64,000 bases of DNA from contig NZ_MZNT01000003.1 in NCBI RefSeq assembly GCF_002042965.1, forward strand, positions 1-64,000, written 5' to 3'. Position 1 is the first letter of the stretch, and each line of letters starts with the position of its first letter. The stretch is from Paenibacillus sp. 32352 (GTDB lineage Bacteria > Bacillota > Bacilli > Paenibacillales > NBRC-103111). The notes beneath the pieces were generated by a model. It saw only the letters and a list, made by a program, of their open reading frames with translations. It ran no database searches and had not been told where the DNA came from. The translations under genes were made by a program, and so were the position numbers. Below are positions 25,711 to 34,433 of this stretch, in pieces.

Positions 25711-25830
25711 CCTTTCACGGTTTCAACAGCGGCTGGAGGGGCATATCCCACTGGAGTAGATTGTCATAGTTTAATTTCTACGGGTTTCTAAACAGACAAG
25801 GGGGCGCTAGCAGCGCCCCCTTTTTCACTC
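25711..25830 (+). repeat. Dispersed repeat, copy B (right arm)
   Basis: Contains TTTCACGGTTTCAACAGCGG, GGGGCATATCCCAC, CATAGTT and GGTTTCTAAACA, then the terminator hairpin at 25800. Its 5' core is nearly identical to copy A at the window start. With copy C it forms a ~250-bp imperfect palindrome between two convergent genes. Confidence 0.8.
25800..25825. terminator. Terminator hairpin between convergent genes
   Basis: GGGGGCGCT-AGC-AGCGCCCCC plus five T on the plus strand. Confidence 0.85.
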
Positions 25831-25833
25831 GCT

Positions 25834-27066
25834 TCAAAATGCCCAATTCCCCTTACGGAACACAGGCTCCTCCTTGCCGTCTGCCGTGACACCGAAAATA
25901 TCCATCTCACCGGAGCCGATCATGAAATCGACATGGGCCATGCTCGTGTTGAGTCCCCGTTCCTTCAACTGCTCTTGGGACAGGCCTTTGCCGCCTTCGA
26001 GACAAAACGCGTAGGCGCTGCCGATGGCCAGGTGATTCGAAGCATTTTCATCAAACAGCGTGTTGTAATACAAAATGTTCGATTGCGAGATCGGGGATTG
26101 ATGAGGGACAAGCGCAACCTCGCCCAAATAATGCGAGCCCTCGTCCATCTCGATCAGCCCTTTCAGTGTGTCGAGGCCTTGCTCCGCCGTTGCGTCGACG
26201 ATGCGGCCATTCTCGAAAGTAAGGGTGAAGCCGTCGATGATATTGCCTCCGTAGCTAAGCGGCTTGGTGCTGGACACCTTGCCGTTTACTCCCGTGGCAA
26301 GCGGGGCAGTAAATACTTCCTCGGTAGGCAGGTTGGCGACGAAGGCATTCCCTTGCTCGTTAATGCTGTCTGCCGCTACCCAGATGTGGCCTTCCGGCAG
26401 CTCGATCGTCAGGTCTGTGCCCGGCGCCACGTAGTGCAGCTTTTTATATTTTTTCGCATTCAGGTAGTCGGATTTTTCGTTCAAGGTACGAATGTGGGTT
26501 TCCCATGCGGCTACAGGATCAGCCTGATCGACGCGAACGGTTTTGAAAATAGCCTCCCACAGCTTGCCGAGCTGCTCGTCCTCCGGCACGTTCGGGAACA
26601 CTTTGGCCGCCCAAGCCTTGGACGGAGCCGCAACGACGCACCAGCTGAATTTATCCGACTGCATGTATTGGCGGTATTTGGCCATGGCCTTACCGTACGT
26701 CTTCTGATGATTGACAATCCGTTCCTGAGGCACGCCCTTCAGCAGATCGGGATCGGATGAAACCACGCTGATGACCGCGAAGCCTTTCTCCGCAAGCTCC
26801 AGCATTTCCCCCGCATACCATTTGGGCTCCTCGAGGAAAGAAGCGTCCGGAGCCAAATCATACCGAAGACGGGCGACCGTATCGTCGGACCAGTTCACTT
26901 TGACCTGATAAGCGCCGGCTTCATAAGCCTTCTTGACAAGCAGGCGAACCAGCTCCGCCGCGTCGATAGCCGCGTTAATGGCCAAGATTTGCCCTTTTTG
27001 AATGTTGACGCCAATGTTTACAATGATGTCGGCATATTGATTCAACTGCTGTTCGAAATTTGCCAT
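25834..27066 (-). CDS. ampS: M29 family aminopeptidase (AmpS/PepS)
   Basis: 410 residues, the usual length. NIQKGQILAINAAIDAAELVRLLVKKAYEAGA, the LPTEEVFTAPL segment and HLAIGSAYAFCLEGG...HVDFMIGSGEMDIFGV with clustered Glu/His/Asp ligands fit the dimetal thermophilic-aminopeptidase family. Cytoplasmic peptide trimming. ACAGGAGGCCTCTG-ATG sets the start. Single gene between repeat and mnt promoter. Confidence 0.92.
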   Translation of the reverse strand: MANFEQQLNQYADIIVNIGVNIQKGQILAINAAIDAAELVRLLVKKAYEAGAYQVKVNWSDDTVARLRYDLAPDASFLEEPKWYAGEMLELAEKGFAVISVVSSDPDLLKGVPQERIVNHQKTYGKAMAKYRQYMQSDKFSWCVVAAPSKAWAAKVFPNVPEDEQLGKLWEAIFKTVRVDQADPVAAWETHIRTLNEKSDYLNAKKYKKLHYVAPGTDLTIELPEGHIWVAADSINEQGNAFVANLPTEEVFTAPLATGVNGKVSSTKPLSYGGNIIDGFTLTFENGRIVDATAEQGLDTLKGLIEMDEGSHYLGEVALVPHQSPISQSNILYYNTLFDENASNHLAIGSAYAFCLEGGKGLSQEQLKERGLNTSMAHVDFMIGSGEMDIFGVTADGKEEPVFRKGNWAF

Positions 27067-27184
27067 CAGAGGCCTCCTGTTAAAAAATGTTTTCTTTTAT
27101 CTTATCAAAAATAATGCTAGAACTCCAAGCTCCATGATAAAGACAGGGTTAACAAAAAAGAAGGAAATTATTGCAAGAAAAATG

Positions 27185-27239
27185 TTGCACTGCGGAAACA
27201 ATATTGTATATAATAAATTAAAGTTGCATTAAGGAAACA
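27185..27239 (+). promoter_or_regulatory. mnt promoter with two metalloregulator-like boxes
   Basis: TTGCAC (27185-27190), an 18-bp spacer, then TATAAT (27209-27214). The sequence TTGCA-N5-GAAACA occurs twice: at 27185-27200 covering the -35, and at 27224-27239 just after the start. The second copy (TTGCATTAAGGAAACA) resembles the Bacillus MntR box. Repression by Mn-loaded MntR is inferred. Confidence 0.65.
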
Positions 27240-27315
27240 AAAATAACAAAAGGAAACATTTGAGGCTTGGGCAAAAAAAGTGGCTTTAAACAAACATGCA
27301 GGGGAGTTGGGAAAT

Positions 27316-28278
27316 GTGAGAACCAGAAGCATCGTGTCGTCATGGAAAAGATTTATTATGACTATCATGTTTTTATCCTTAGCCGGCGTACTAGCGGCAT
27401 GCGGCGCTCAGGGGAAAGGGCAGAGCAAGAATGAGACGGAAGGCAAGCTCCGAATTACGACAACGATTGGTATGATTTCCGATGTGGTGAGACAGGTCGG
27501 AGGAGAGCGTGTGGAAGTGACGGGCTTGATGAAATCCGGTGTGGATCCGCATCTTTACAAGGCGTCCCAAGGCGATGTGAAGAAGCTGGAGCAGGCGCAG
27601 ATGATTTTCTATAACGGGCTGCATCTTGAAGGGAAAATGGTGGACATTTTCGAGAAAATGGCGAAGGATAAGCCGACAGTCGCCGTATCCAGGAATATTC
27701 CCGAAGCGCAGCTGAGAGGATGGGAAGGGGGCGAGGCCTCCCATGACCCGCATATATGGTTCAATGTCAGGCACTGGATCTCAGCTGCGGAAGTGATCCG
27801 GGATGAACTGAGCAAATTCGATTCCGCCCATGCGGAGGCCTACAAAAGCAATGCAGACGCATATATCAAGCAGCTGAAGGAGCTGGATGAGTACGCAATG
27901 ACGCAGATCGGTTCCATTCCCGAGGACCAGAGAGTGCTCATTACGGCTCATGATGCTTTCGGTTATTTCGGGGATGCCTATCACATCAAGGTGATGGGAC
28001 TGCAGGGGATCAGCACGGCGTCCGAATACGGCTCGAAGGATGTAAGCGATCTTCGTGAATTTCTGGTCAGCCGCAAGATTAAAGCGGTATTCGTGGAATC
28101 GAGCGTACCGAAGAAGTCGATCGAGGCCGTCATTGAAGGTGCCAAGAAGCAGGGACATGAGGTAACAATCGGGGGGGAATTGTTCTCCGATGCGATGGGA
28201 GAAGACGGGACGCCGGAAGGAACCTACATCGGGATGGTCCGCCACAATGTCGACACGATAGTGAAGGCGTTGAAATAA
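27316..28278 (+). CDS. mntA: Manganese/zinc ABC transporter substrate-binding lipoprotein
   Basis: About 320 residues, cluster A-I metal-binding protein. Lipobox LAAC (VLAACG). Ligand-bearing segments DPHLYKAS, SHDPHIWF, the STASEYG Glu and the FSDAMG Asp are present. No long His-rich loop, which argues for Mn over Zn. GTG start at 27316 supported by GGGGAG; the frame is open back to 27280. First gene of a four-gene operon (lipoprotein, ATPase, two permeases), as in Bacillus mntABCD. Confidence 0.88.
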   Translation: MRTRSIVSSWKRFIMTIMFLSLAGVLAACGAQGKGQSKNETEGKLRITTTIGMISDVVRQVGGERVEVTGLMKSGVDPHLYKASQGDVKKLEQAQMIFYNGLHLEGKMVDIFEKMAKDKPTVAVSRNIPEAQLRGWEGGEASHDPHIWFNVRHWISAAEVIRDELSKFDSAHAEAYKSNADAYIKQLKELDEYAMTQIGSIPEDQRVLITAHDAFGYFGDAYHIKVMGLQGISTASEYGSKDVSDLREFLVSRKIKAVFVESSVPKKSIEAVIEGAKKQGHEVTIGGELFSDAMGEDGTPEGTYIGMVRHNVDTIVKALK

Positions 28279-28308
28279 CGAATGAGGACGGATAGGAGTG
28301 ATGAGCAA

Positions 28309-29076
28309 ATGAAGCATACCGAAACTCCATTGAACATTGAACAGTTGACCGTTGCCTACCAGAAAAAGCCGGTGCTCCGCGAGATTTCCTTCTCTATACC
28401 GGAAGGTAAATTGATCGGAATTGTAGGACCGAACGGAGCGGGCAAATCCACGCTCATTAAAGCGGCGCTAGGCTTAATTCCGAAGGTTACCGGAGAGGTG
28501 ACCATCTACGGGAAACGATATACGGAGCAGCGCAAGCTGGTGGGCTATGTGCCGCAGCGGGAATCGGTTGATTGGGATTTTCCGACAAGCGCTTTGGACG
28601 TGGTGATGATGGGACGCTACGGGCATTTGGGATGGTTCCGGCGGCCGGGCGCCAAAGAACGGCAAATTGCGATGGAATGCCTGGAGAAGGTAGGCATGGC
28701 CGATTTTGCGGGCAGGCAGATCAGCCAGCTGTCCGGCGGCCAGCAGCAGCGCATATTCCTGGCCCGGGCGCTCGCGCAGGATGCACGGCTGTATTTCATG
28801 GATGAGCCGTTCGTCGGTGTCGACGCAGCTACGGAGAAGGCTATCATCACCCTGCTGAACGAGCTCAAAAAGCAAGGGAAAACCGTGCTGGTCGTGCACC
28901 ATGACCTTGCAACCGTGAAGGAATATTTTGATTGGGTCATGCTGCTTAATGTAAAGCTGATGGGCATCGGGCCGACCAAGGATATTTTTACCAAAGGGAA
29001 TTTGCAGGAAACCTACGGCGGCCGGTTGGCGCTGCTAGAACGGGACGACGAGTCGTTTATCGTCCGTGCGAGGTGA
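28309..29076 (+). CDS. mntB: Metal ABC transporter ATP-binding protein
   Basis: 255 residues. Walker [11 protein letters not shown]-loop [13 protein letters not shown] (the DWDFP string is typical of Mn/Zn importers), signature LSGGQQQR and Walker [30 protein letters not shown] at 28309 is used; the open frame begins at 28282. ATPase for the permeases encoded next. Confidence 0.92.
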   Translation: MKHTETPLNIEQLTVAYQKKPVLREISFSIPEGKLIGIVGPNGAGKSTLIKAALGLIPKVTGEVTIYGKRYTEQRKLVGYVPQRESVDWDFPTSALDVVMMGRYGHLGWFRRPGAKERQIAMECLEKVGMADFAGRQISQLSGGQQQRIFLARALAQDARLYFMDEPFVGVDAATEKAIITLLNELKKQGKTVLVVHHDLATVKEYFDWVMLLNVKLMGIGPTKDIFTKGNLQETYGGRLALLERDDESFIVRAR

Positions 29077-29082
29077 GAAGAA

Positions 29083-30048
29083 ATGGGCAGAAACTGGCTG
29101 GAGCTTTTATCCGATCCGAATACGCAGTGGATTTTGCTCGGAAGCATCCTGCTCGGCTTGAGCAGCGGGGTATTGGGCAGCTTCGCTTACCTGCGGAAGC
29201 AGAGTCTGATGGGGGATGCGCTGGCCCATGCGGCGCTGCCGGGTGTGTGCATTGCCTTCATGCTGACCGGCTCCAAATCGATCGTATTTTTCCTCATTGG
29301 GGCTGCAGTTTCCGGCTTGATCGCCACCTTTGGCGTCGGCTTCGTCACAAGAAATTCCCGTATCAAGCAGGACTCGGCACTGGGGATCGTTTTGTCGGTG
29401 TTCTTCGGGCTCGGTATTGTCCTGTTAACGCAAATCCAGCACGGCGGCAGCGGCAATCAGAGCGGACTGGATAAGTTTTTGTTCGGTCAGGCGGCTTCCA
29501 TGATACACAAGGATGTCGTTATTATGACGGCAGTTGCGGGAGTGCTGGTGGCGGTGTGCGCCTTGCTCTTCAAAGAGTTCAAGCTGCTCAGCTTCGATGC
29601 CGGGTTTGCCAAAGGGTTAGGCTATCCCGTCGCTTTTCTGGAGCAATTCATGATGTTTCTGATCGTTGTGGCGGTGGTTGTCGGCATCCAGTCCGTCGGT
29701 GTCGTGCTGATGTCGGCACTGCTGATCACGCCGGCGGTAACGGCACGGTATTGGACCGAGCGGCTTGGGGTGATGGTCGTGCTCTCCGGCTTCTTCGGGG
29801 CCGTCAGCGGGTTTGCCGGCACGCTCATCAGCTCGACGGCCAACAATATGCCGACAGGGCCTCTCAGCGTTCTGGCGGCCACTGCCCTTTTCGTTGTATC
29901 GGTATTAATAGCGCCGAAACGGGGGGTGCTTTCCAAGGTGCTCCAGCGGCTTTCAGTCCGAAGAGCGGTCTTGGAGGAGAAGGCCGTGGCTTCCGGAGGA
30001 TTAGATAGGGCAGCGTTCGAGGCGGGAAAGGAGGGCAGAGGGGCATGA
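29083..30048 (+). CDS. mntC: Metal ABC transporter permease, first
   Basis: 321 residues, eight to nine hydrophobic segments, family ABC-3. GVLGSFAYLRKQSLMGDALAHAALPGVCIAFML is the family N-terminal signature and GFAKGLGYPVAFLEQFMMFLIVVAVVVGIQSVGVVLMSALLITPAVTA the core. GAGGTGAGAAGAA precedes the ATG. Stop overlaps the next permease start (ATGA). Confidence 0.9.
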   Translation: MGRNWLELLSDPNTQWILLGSILLGLSSGVLGSFAYLRKQSLMGDALAHAALPGVCIAFMLTGSKSIVFFLIGAAVSGLIATFGVGFVTRNSRIKQDSALGIVLSVFFGLGIVLLTQIQHGGSGNQSGLDKFLFGQAASMIHKDVVIMTAVAGVLVAVCALLFKEFKLLSFDAGFAKGLGYPVAFLEQFMMFLIVVAVVVGIQSVGVVLMSALLITPAVTARYWTERLGVMVVLSGFFGAVSGFAGTLISSTANNMPTGPLSVLAATALFVVSVLIAPKRGVLSKVLQRLSVRRAVLEEKAVASGGLDRAAFEAGKEGRGA

Positions 30049-30929
30049 ACGATTTTTGGATTATCGTTACAGCGGCTCTTGTGGCCTGCTCCTGCAGCTT
30101 ATTGGGCTGCTTTCTGGTGCTAAGACGAATGGCGATGGTTGGCGATGCGATAAGTCATTCCGTACTGCCGGGTATCGTGATCGCATTTTTGATCAGCGGC
30201 TCACGCGATTCGTTATTCATGATGCTCGGCGCGTCCGTACTGGGGCTGATCACCGTGTTTCTCATTCAATTGTTTCAGCAGGGCGGGGTCCAGTCGGATG
30301 CGTCGATAGGCGTTGTATTCACAGCCCTGTTCTCGATTGGGGTTGTGCTGGTAAGCCTGTATACACGCCAGGTGGACCTGGATTTGGACTGCGTGCTGTA
30401 CGGTGAAATCATTCGCGTTCCCTGGGATACGTTAACGGTTGCCGGTGTGGATATCGGACCGAAGGCCGTATGGGTGCTAAGTCTGGTGCTGCTGCTGAGC
30501 GGCGCTGTAATCGGGCTGTTGTATAAGCAATTTAAGCTATGCTCGTTCGATCCGGCGATGGCAGCGGCGGTAGGCATCCCGGTTGCGCTGTTCCATTATT
30601 TGCTAATGGGCCTTGTTTCGGTAACGACGGTCGCATCGTTTGAGAGTGTCGGAGCCATTCTGGTCGTCGGGATGCTCGTAGTTCCGGCGGCGACTGCTTA
30701 CCTCCTGACCGAACGGCTCGGTGTCATGATCGTCTACAGCATGCTGGCAGGCATTATTAGCGCCGTTGCGGGCTATTATGTCTCCATGCTGCTGGATGCT
30801 TCCATCGCCGGCTGCATGATTACCGTAGCAGGAGCCATGTTCGTGCTGGCCCTGCTGTTCTCTCCGTCTCACGGAGTCGTATGGCGCAAGCTGAAGCAGC
30901 GGCGGAATAGGCTCGAGACCGCCGCGTGA
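30045..30929 (+). CDS. mntD: Metal ABC transporter permease, second
   Basis: 294 residues, ABC-3 family. GCFLVLRRMAMVGDAISHSVLPGIVIAFL and the FDPAMAAAVGIPVALFHYLLMGLVSVTTVASFESVGAILVVGML core. Overlaps the first permease gene by 4 nt. Two distinct permeases match the Mn system mntCD rather than single-permease znu systems. Followed by the 13-bp tandem repeat and a terminator. Confidence 0.9.
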   Translation: MNDFWIIVTAALVACSCSLLGCFLVLRRMAMVGDAISHSVLPGIVIAFLISGSRDSLFMMLGASVLGLITVFLIQLFQQGGVQSDASIGVVFTALFSIGVVLVSLYTRQVDLDLDCVLYGEIIRVPWDTLTVAGVDIGPKAVWVLSLVLLLSGAVIGLLYKQFKLCSFDPAMAAAVGIPVALFHYLLMGLVSVTTVASFESVGAILVVGMLVVPAATAYLLTERLGVMIVYSMLAGIISAVAGYYVSMLLDASIAGCMITVAGAMFVLALLFSPSHGVVWRKLKQRRNRLETAA

Positions 30930-31026
30930 TCCCATAGTGCATTACCGGCAGCTTCATCCTGGTTTGCTTCCGATATACATTGCGCACAGCTTACGAACGT
31001 GTGCAAGGGTGCTAATGCGTCTTTTA

Positions 31027-31078
31027 TTATCAGCAAATATTATCAGCAAATATTATCAGCAAATATTATCAGCAAAAA
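31027..31078. repeat. 13-bp tandem repeat, four copies
   Basis: TTATCAGCAAATA repeated head to tail three times plus a fourth copy ending in AAAAA, immediately before the terminator. It lies in the 323-bp gap between mntD and asnB; copy number could vary between strains. Confidence 0.9.
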
Positions 31079-31104
31079 GCCTTCCGGTCGGAGGGCTTTT
31101 TATT
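31074..31104 (+). terminator. Terminator of the mnt operon
   Basis: AAAAAGCCTTCCG-GT-CGGAGGGCTTTTT with one wobble pair. Confidence 0.85.
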
Positions 31105-31185
31105 TACTCCATTCGGCCGATTCTTTTGTCCAATATCAAAAAAAAGACGGATTTTTGGTTCCATTTCCTGAACTCGCTGCGAATA

Positions 31186-31194
31186 TGGTATACT
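31186..31194 (+). promoter_or_regulatory. asnB extended -10 promoter
   Basis: TGGTATACT is an extended -10 (TGn-TATACT) ~60 bp before asnB; no good -35 hexamer. Confidence 0.5.
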
Positions 31195-31252
31195 AGACTA
31201 TCGAATTATTTCGAACCGTTACTGTACGGACGTTTGAGGAGGAAGCAATACG

Positions 31253-33130
31253 ATGTGCGGGATTACCGGAGCTATGTATTTTGATGATAGAGAGCCGTCT
31301 CAGGCTATGCTGAAAGCGATGACCGACGTGATCATCCATCGCGGACCGAATGATGTCGGCTTCTGGAGCGAGAACCGGATTGGGTTAGGCTTTAGAAGGC
31401 TGTCCATCATAGACATCCGCGAAGGCCATCAACCGATGGCCAACGAAGACGACACGGTATGGATCGTGTTCAACGGAGAGATTTACAACTACAAATATTT
31501 ACGGCACACCTTGCAGGAAAGAGGCCATCAGTTCAAGACCCATTCGGATACTGAGGTCATCGTACATATGTATGAAGAGTACGGAGAGGACTGCGTCAAG
31601 CAGCTGCGGGGGATGTTCGGCTTCGTAATCTGGGATCGCCGCAAAAAGCTGTTGTTCGGGGCGCGCGATCAATTCGGCATTAAGCCTTTTTATTATTACA
31701 AGGATCGCAAGCGGTTTTTGTTCGGATCGGAAATCAAGAGTCTGCTGGCGGCTGACGGGATGGATCGCACGATTCATACGGAGAGCCTGCTGAACTATTT
31801 GACATTCCAATACGTGCCTGAGCCGGATACGATGTTCAGAGGAATTCATAAGCTTCCTCCGGGTCATTCCGTCACCGTGAGCTACGATGGGGATATGAAA
31901 ATCCAGCGTTACTGGGATCCGATGTTCGAGCCTGTGGAACGCCCGTTTGAGGAGTACGTGGAGCAGATCCGCGAAGGGCTGAAGGATTCGGTCATCCATC
32001 ATATGCAGAGCGACGTGGAGCGCGGGTGCTTCTTGTCCAGCGGTATCGATTCCACGGCAATTGCTACCCATATGCGCAACATTGAACCGATCCGCACGTT
32101 CTCCGTAGGCTTTGAAGGGCCTAACAACGAGACCGAGATTGCCCGCCAAACGGCATCAGCGCTCGATACGGAGCATTATGCCAAAATCATTACGCAAAAA
32201 GATTTCTTCGATACGCTGCCCAAGGCCGTATGGCATCAGGACGAGCCGGTAGCCGACCCGTCGGCCATTGCGCTCTACCATGTGGCCCAGCTTGCCCGTG
32301 AGCACGTAACGGTCGTACTGTCGGGTGAAGGAGCCGACGAGCTGTTCGGCGGCTATCGCATTTACCGGGAGCCGCAGGCGCTGCAGCCTGTCGAACGCCT
32401 GCCGCATGCTTTGAAGCGGATGCTGCATGCTTTGGCACGGCTTCTGCCTAACGGAACGTACGGCAAAAACTATATTTTACGCGGAACGACACCTTTGGAG
32501 GAGCGGTTTATCGGTAACGCCAAAATTTTCACGGAAGAGATGAAGGCGGAAGTCGTCAGAATCGACCGTGAGATGCTGGGCAGCTATACGAACCCGCTGC
32601 AAATCGCGAAGAAATTTTATGATAAGACCCGCCATCTGGATCCGGTTACGCGGATGCAGTACATCGACATGAATCTGTGGCTGCCGGGAGATATTCTGAT
32701 GAAGGCGGATAAAATGACGATGGCTTATTCCCTGGAGCTGCGCGTACCGTTTCTGGACGTTGAGCTGTACGAGGTGGCGCGCAAAATTCCGGCCCGTTAC
32801 CGCATCGCTGAAGGAACAACGAAATATATATTCCGTAAGGCTATGGAAGGGATTATTCCAGACTTTATCCTGAACCGTCCGAAGCTCGGCTTCCCGGTTC
32901 CGCTCCGTGATTGGGTGAAGGGCAATCAGGGCAAAGTGATGATGGAACAGATCGCAGCGAGCGGCATCGAGGATTACATCAACATGGATACCGTTCGTCA
33001 GATGCTCGTCAAGCATCAGAACGGCCAGGGAGACTATGCCCGCCGTCTATGGACCATCTATATGTTTGCCTTGTGGCATGTCACTTACATGGAAGAACTG
33101 CCTAGACCAACGCTTGCGGAAGCACTATAG
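31253..33130 (+). CDS. asnB: Asparagine synthetase, glutamine-hydrolysing
   Basis: 625 residues. N-terminal Ntn glutaminase with the processed-in-place Cys2 (MCGITGAMYF) and RGPNDVGFW; C-terminal synthetase with the PP-loop LSSGIDSTAIA and SGEGADELFGGY. Makes Asn from Asp, ATP and Gln, or amidates a related substrate (AsnH/AsnO-type paralogues exist). GAGGAGGAAGCAATACG-ATG is the start. Followed 14 bp later by a Cof phosphatase gene. Confidence 0.93.
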   Translation: MCGITGAMYFDDREPSQAMLKAMTDVIIHRGPNDVGFWSENRIGLGFRRLSIIDIREGHQPMANEDDTVWIVFNGEIYNYKYLRHTLQERGHQFKTHSDTEVIVHMYEEYGEDCVKQLRGMFGFVIWDRRKKLLFGARDQFGIKPFYYYKDRKRFLFGSEIKSLLAADGMDRTIHTESLLNYLTFQYVPEPDTMFRGIHKLPPGHSVTVSYDGDMKIQRYWDPMFEPVERPFEEYVEQIREGLKDSVIHHMQSDVERGCFLSSGIDSTAIATHMRNIEPIRTFSVGFEGPNNETEIARQTASALDTEHYAKIITQKDFFDTLPKAVWHQDEPVADPSAIALYHVAQLAREHVTVVLSGEGADELFGGYRIYREPQALQPVERLPHALKRMLHALARLLPNGTYGKNYILRGTTPLEERFIGNAKIFTEEMKAEVVRIDREMLGSYTNPLQIAKKFYDKTRHLDPVTRMQYIDMNLWLPGDILMKADKMTMAYSLELRVPFLDVELYEVARKIPARYRIAEGTTKYIFRKAMEGIIPDFILNRPKLGFPVPLRDWVKGNQGKVMMEQIAASGIEDYINMDTVRQMLVKHQNGQGDYARRLWTIYMFALWHVTYMEELPRPTLAEAL

Positions 33131-33144
33131 AGAGGAGCAGCTTC

Positions 33145-33882
33145 ATGAGTAATTACAAGCTGATTGCTTTGGATATGGACGGAACGTTCCTGATGGAGGA
33201 TAAGACGGTGTCCGCCGAGAACCGAAAGGCCGTCAAAGCTGCATCCGAAGCCGGGGTTACGGTCATGTTCGCTACTGGCCGCGGAATTCCTAACGTACTT
33301 CCATACGTGGAGGATTTGAAGCTGCAGTCCCCAATCGTTGCCGTCAACGGCAGCGAGGTATGGTCTGCCCCCGGCGAGCTGCACAGCCGTACCATGTTCA
33401 ACCCCGAGCTTATCATCCAAATGCGCGATATTGCCCTGAAATACGATACGTGGTACTGGGCTTATTCCGTTAACGGCCTGTTTAACAAAGATCGCTGGAC
33501 TGAGAAGGTGTGGGATGAGCAGTGGCTCAAATTCGGGTATTATTATGAGGATGAGCCTGTCTTGAACGCAATACGCGAGAAGATGATCGAGTGGGGAGAG
33601 ATGGAGGTTACGAACTCCCACCCTTGCAACATCGAACTGAATCCTAAAGGAATCAGCAAGGCAAGCGGCCTGAGACAGGTATGCGGGATGCTCGGCATCG
33701 AAATGTCCCAGGTGATTGCGATGGGTGACAGCCTGAACGACATCTCCATGATTCGTGAAGCCGGTCTTGGAGTAGCCATGGGCAACGCCCAGGATGCAGT
33801 GAAGAGCGAAGCCGACGTCGTAACCGTATCGAATGAGGAGCACGGCGTAGCACGGATTATAGAACAATATATTTTATCCTGA
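33145..33882 (+). CDS. Cof-type HAD-IIB phosphatase
   Basis: 245 residues. Motif I IALDMDGTFLMEDKT, motif II VMFATGRG, the Lys in ELNPKGISKASGL and motif IV VIAMGDSLNDISMIREAGLGVAMGNA with C2 cap between. Acts on sugar phosphates or flavin precursors. AGAGGAGCAGCTTC precedes the ATG; probably co-transcribed with asnB. Confidence 0.92.
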   Translation: MSNYKLIALDMDGTFLMEDKTVSAENRKAVKAASEAGVTVMFATGRGIPNVLPYVEDLKLQSPIVAVNGSEVWSAPGELHSRTMFNPELIIQMRDIALKYDTWYWAYSVNGLFNKDRWTEKVWDEQWLKFGYYYEDEPVLNAIREKMIEWGEMEVTNSHPCNIELNPKGISKASGLRQVCGMLGIEMSQVIAMGDSLNDISMIREAGLGVAMGNAQDAVKSEADVVTVSNEEHGVARIIEQYILS

Positions 33883-33908
33883 CCTTGAACTAAGGGGGAT
33901 ATCGAGAG

Positions 33909-34403
33909 GTGTCGGCCATGGTTATAGCAGCCTGGATTATCGTCATTGCGTTGTTTGCCGTCGGGATGGCCGGTGCCGTTTATCCGGTGCTCCCGGGGGC
34001 ACTGGCGATTTATGCGGCATTTTTCATCTACGGATGGATGGTGGACTTCGGTCCGTTTGGTTTTTGGTTCTGGCTTATCCAGACTACGATTGTCATCGTG
34101 CTGATGGTGGCCGATTATTTGGTCAGCGCGCTGGGGGTCAAGAAGTTCGGCGGCACGAGAGCGTCTGTTATCGGCAGTACGGTCGGGCTGCTGCTCGGCC
34201 CTTTTGTCATTCCGGTAGCTGGCCTGATTATCGGTCCTTTCCTGGGTGCATTTATCGGGGAGATGATTGTAGGGACCGAATGGAAGCAAGCAATCAGGGC
34301 AAGTATCGGAGCTTTGGTCGGCTTCTTCTCCGGCCTGGTCGTCAAAGTAATCCTGCAGCTGATAATGATCATCGTGTTCATCATTTGGGTTTTGAATTAT
34401 TAG
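33909..34403 (+). CDS. DUF456 membrane protein
   Basis: 164 residues, mostly hydrophobic, with glycine-rich transmembrane stretches (GAVYPVLPGALAIYAAFFIYGW, GSTVGLLLGPFVIPVAGLIIGPFLGAFIGEMI) typical of DUF456. No known activity. GTG at 33909 preceded by AAGGGGG (10 nt); ATG 33918 is also possible. Sits between a phosphatase and a flippase gene. Confidence 0.85.
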   Translation: MSAMVIAAWIIVIALFAVGMAGAVYPVLPGALAIYAAFFIYGWMVDFGPFGFWFWLIQTTIVIVLMVADYLVSALGVKKFGGTRASVIGSTVGLLLGPFVIPVAGLIIGPFLGAFIGEMIVGTEWKQAIRASIGALVGFFSGLVVKVILQLIMIIVFIIWVLNY

Positions 34404-34433
34404 CAATCAGTTTTTTTGGGAAGAGGGAAGGTT

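Noticed and set aside
25548..25769. 73-codon ORF across the inverted repeat
   Set aside because: Spans a terminator hairpin and the repeat arms; no SD. The sequence is explained by the repeat structure.
25576..25830. CRISPR-like or insertion-sequence remnant
   Set aside because: Only two facing copies with no regular spacers, no transposase fragment and no target duplication seen.
30937..31284. ORFs crossing the 13-bp tandem repeat
   Set aside because: Generated by the repeat and terminator; they overlap the asnB start and have no coding signals.
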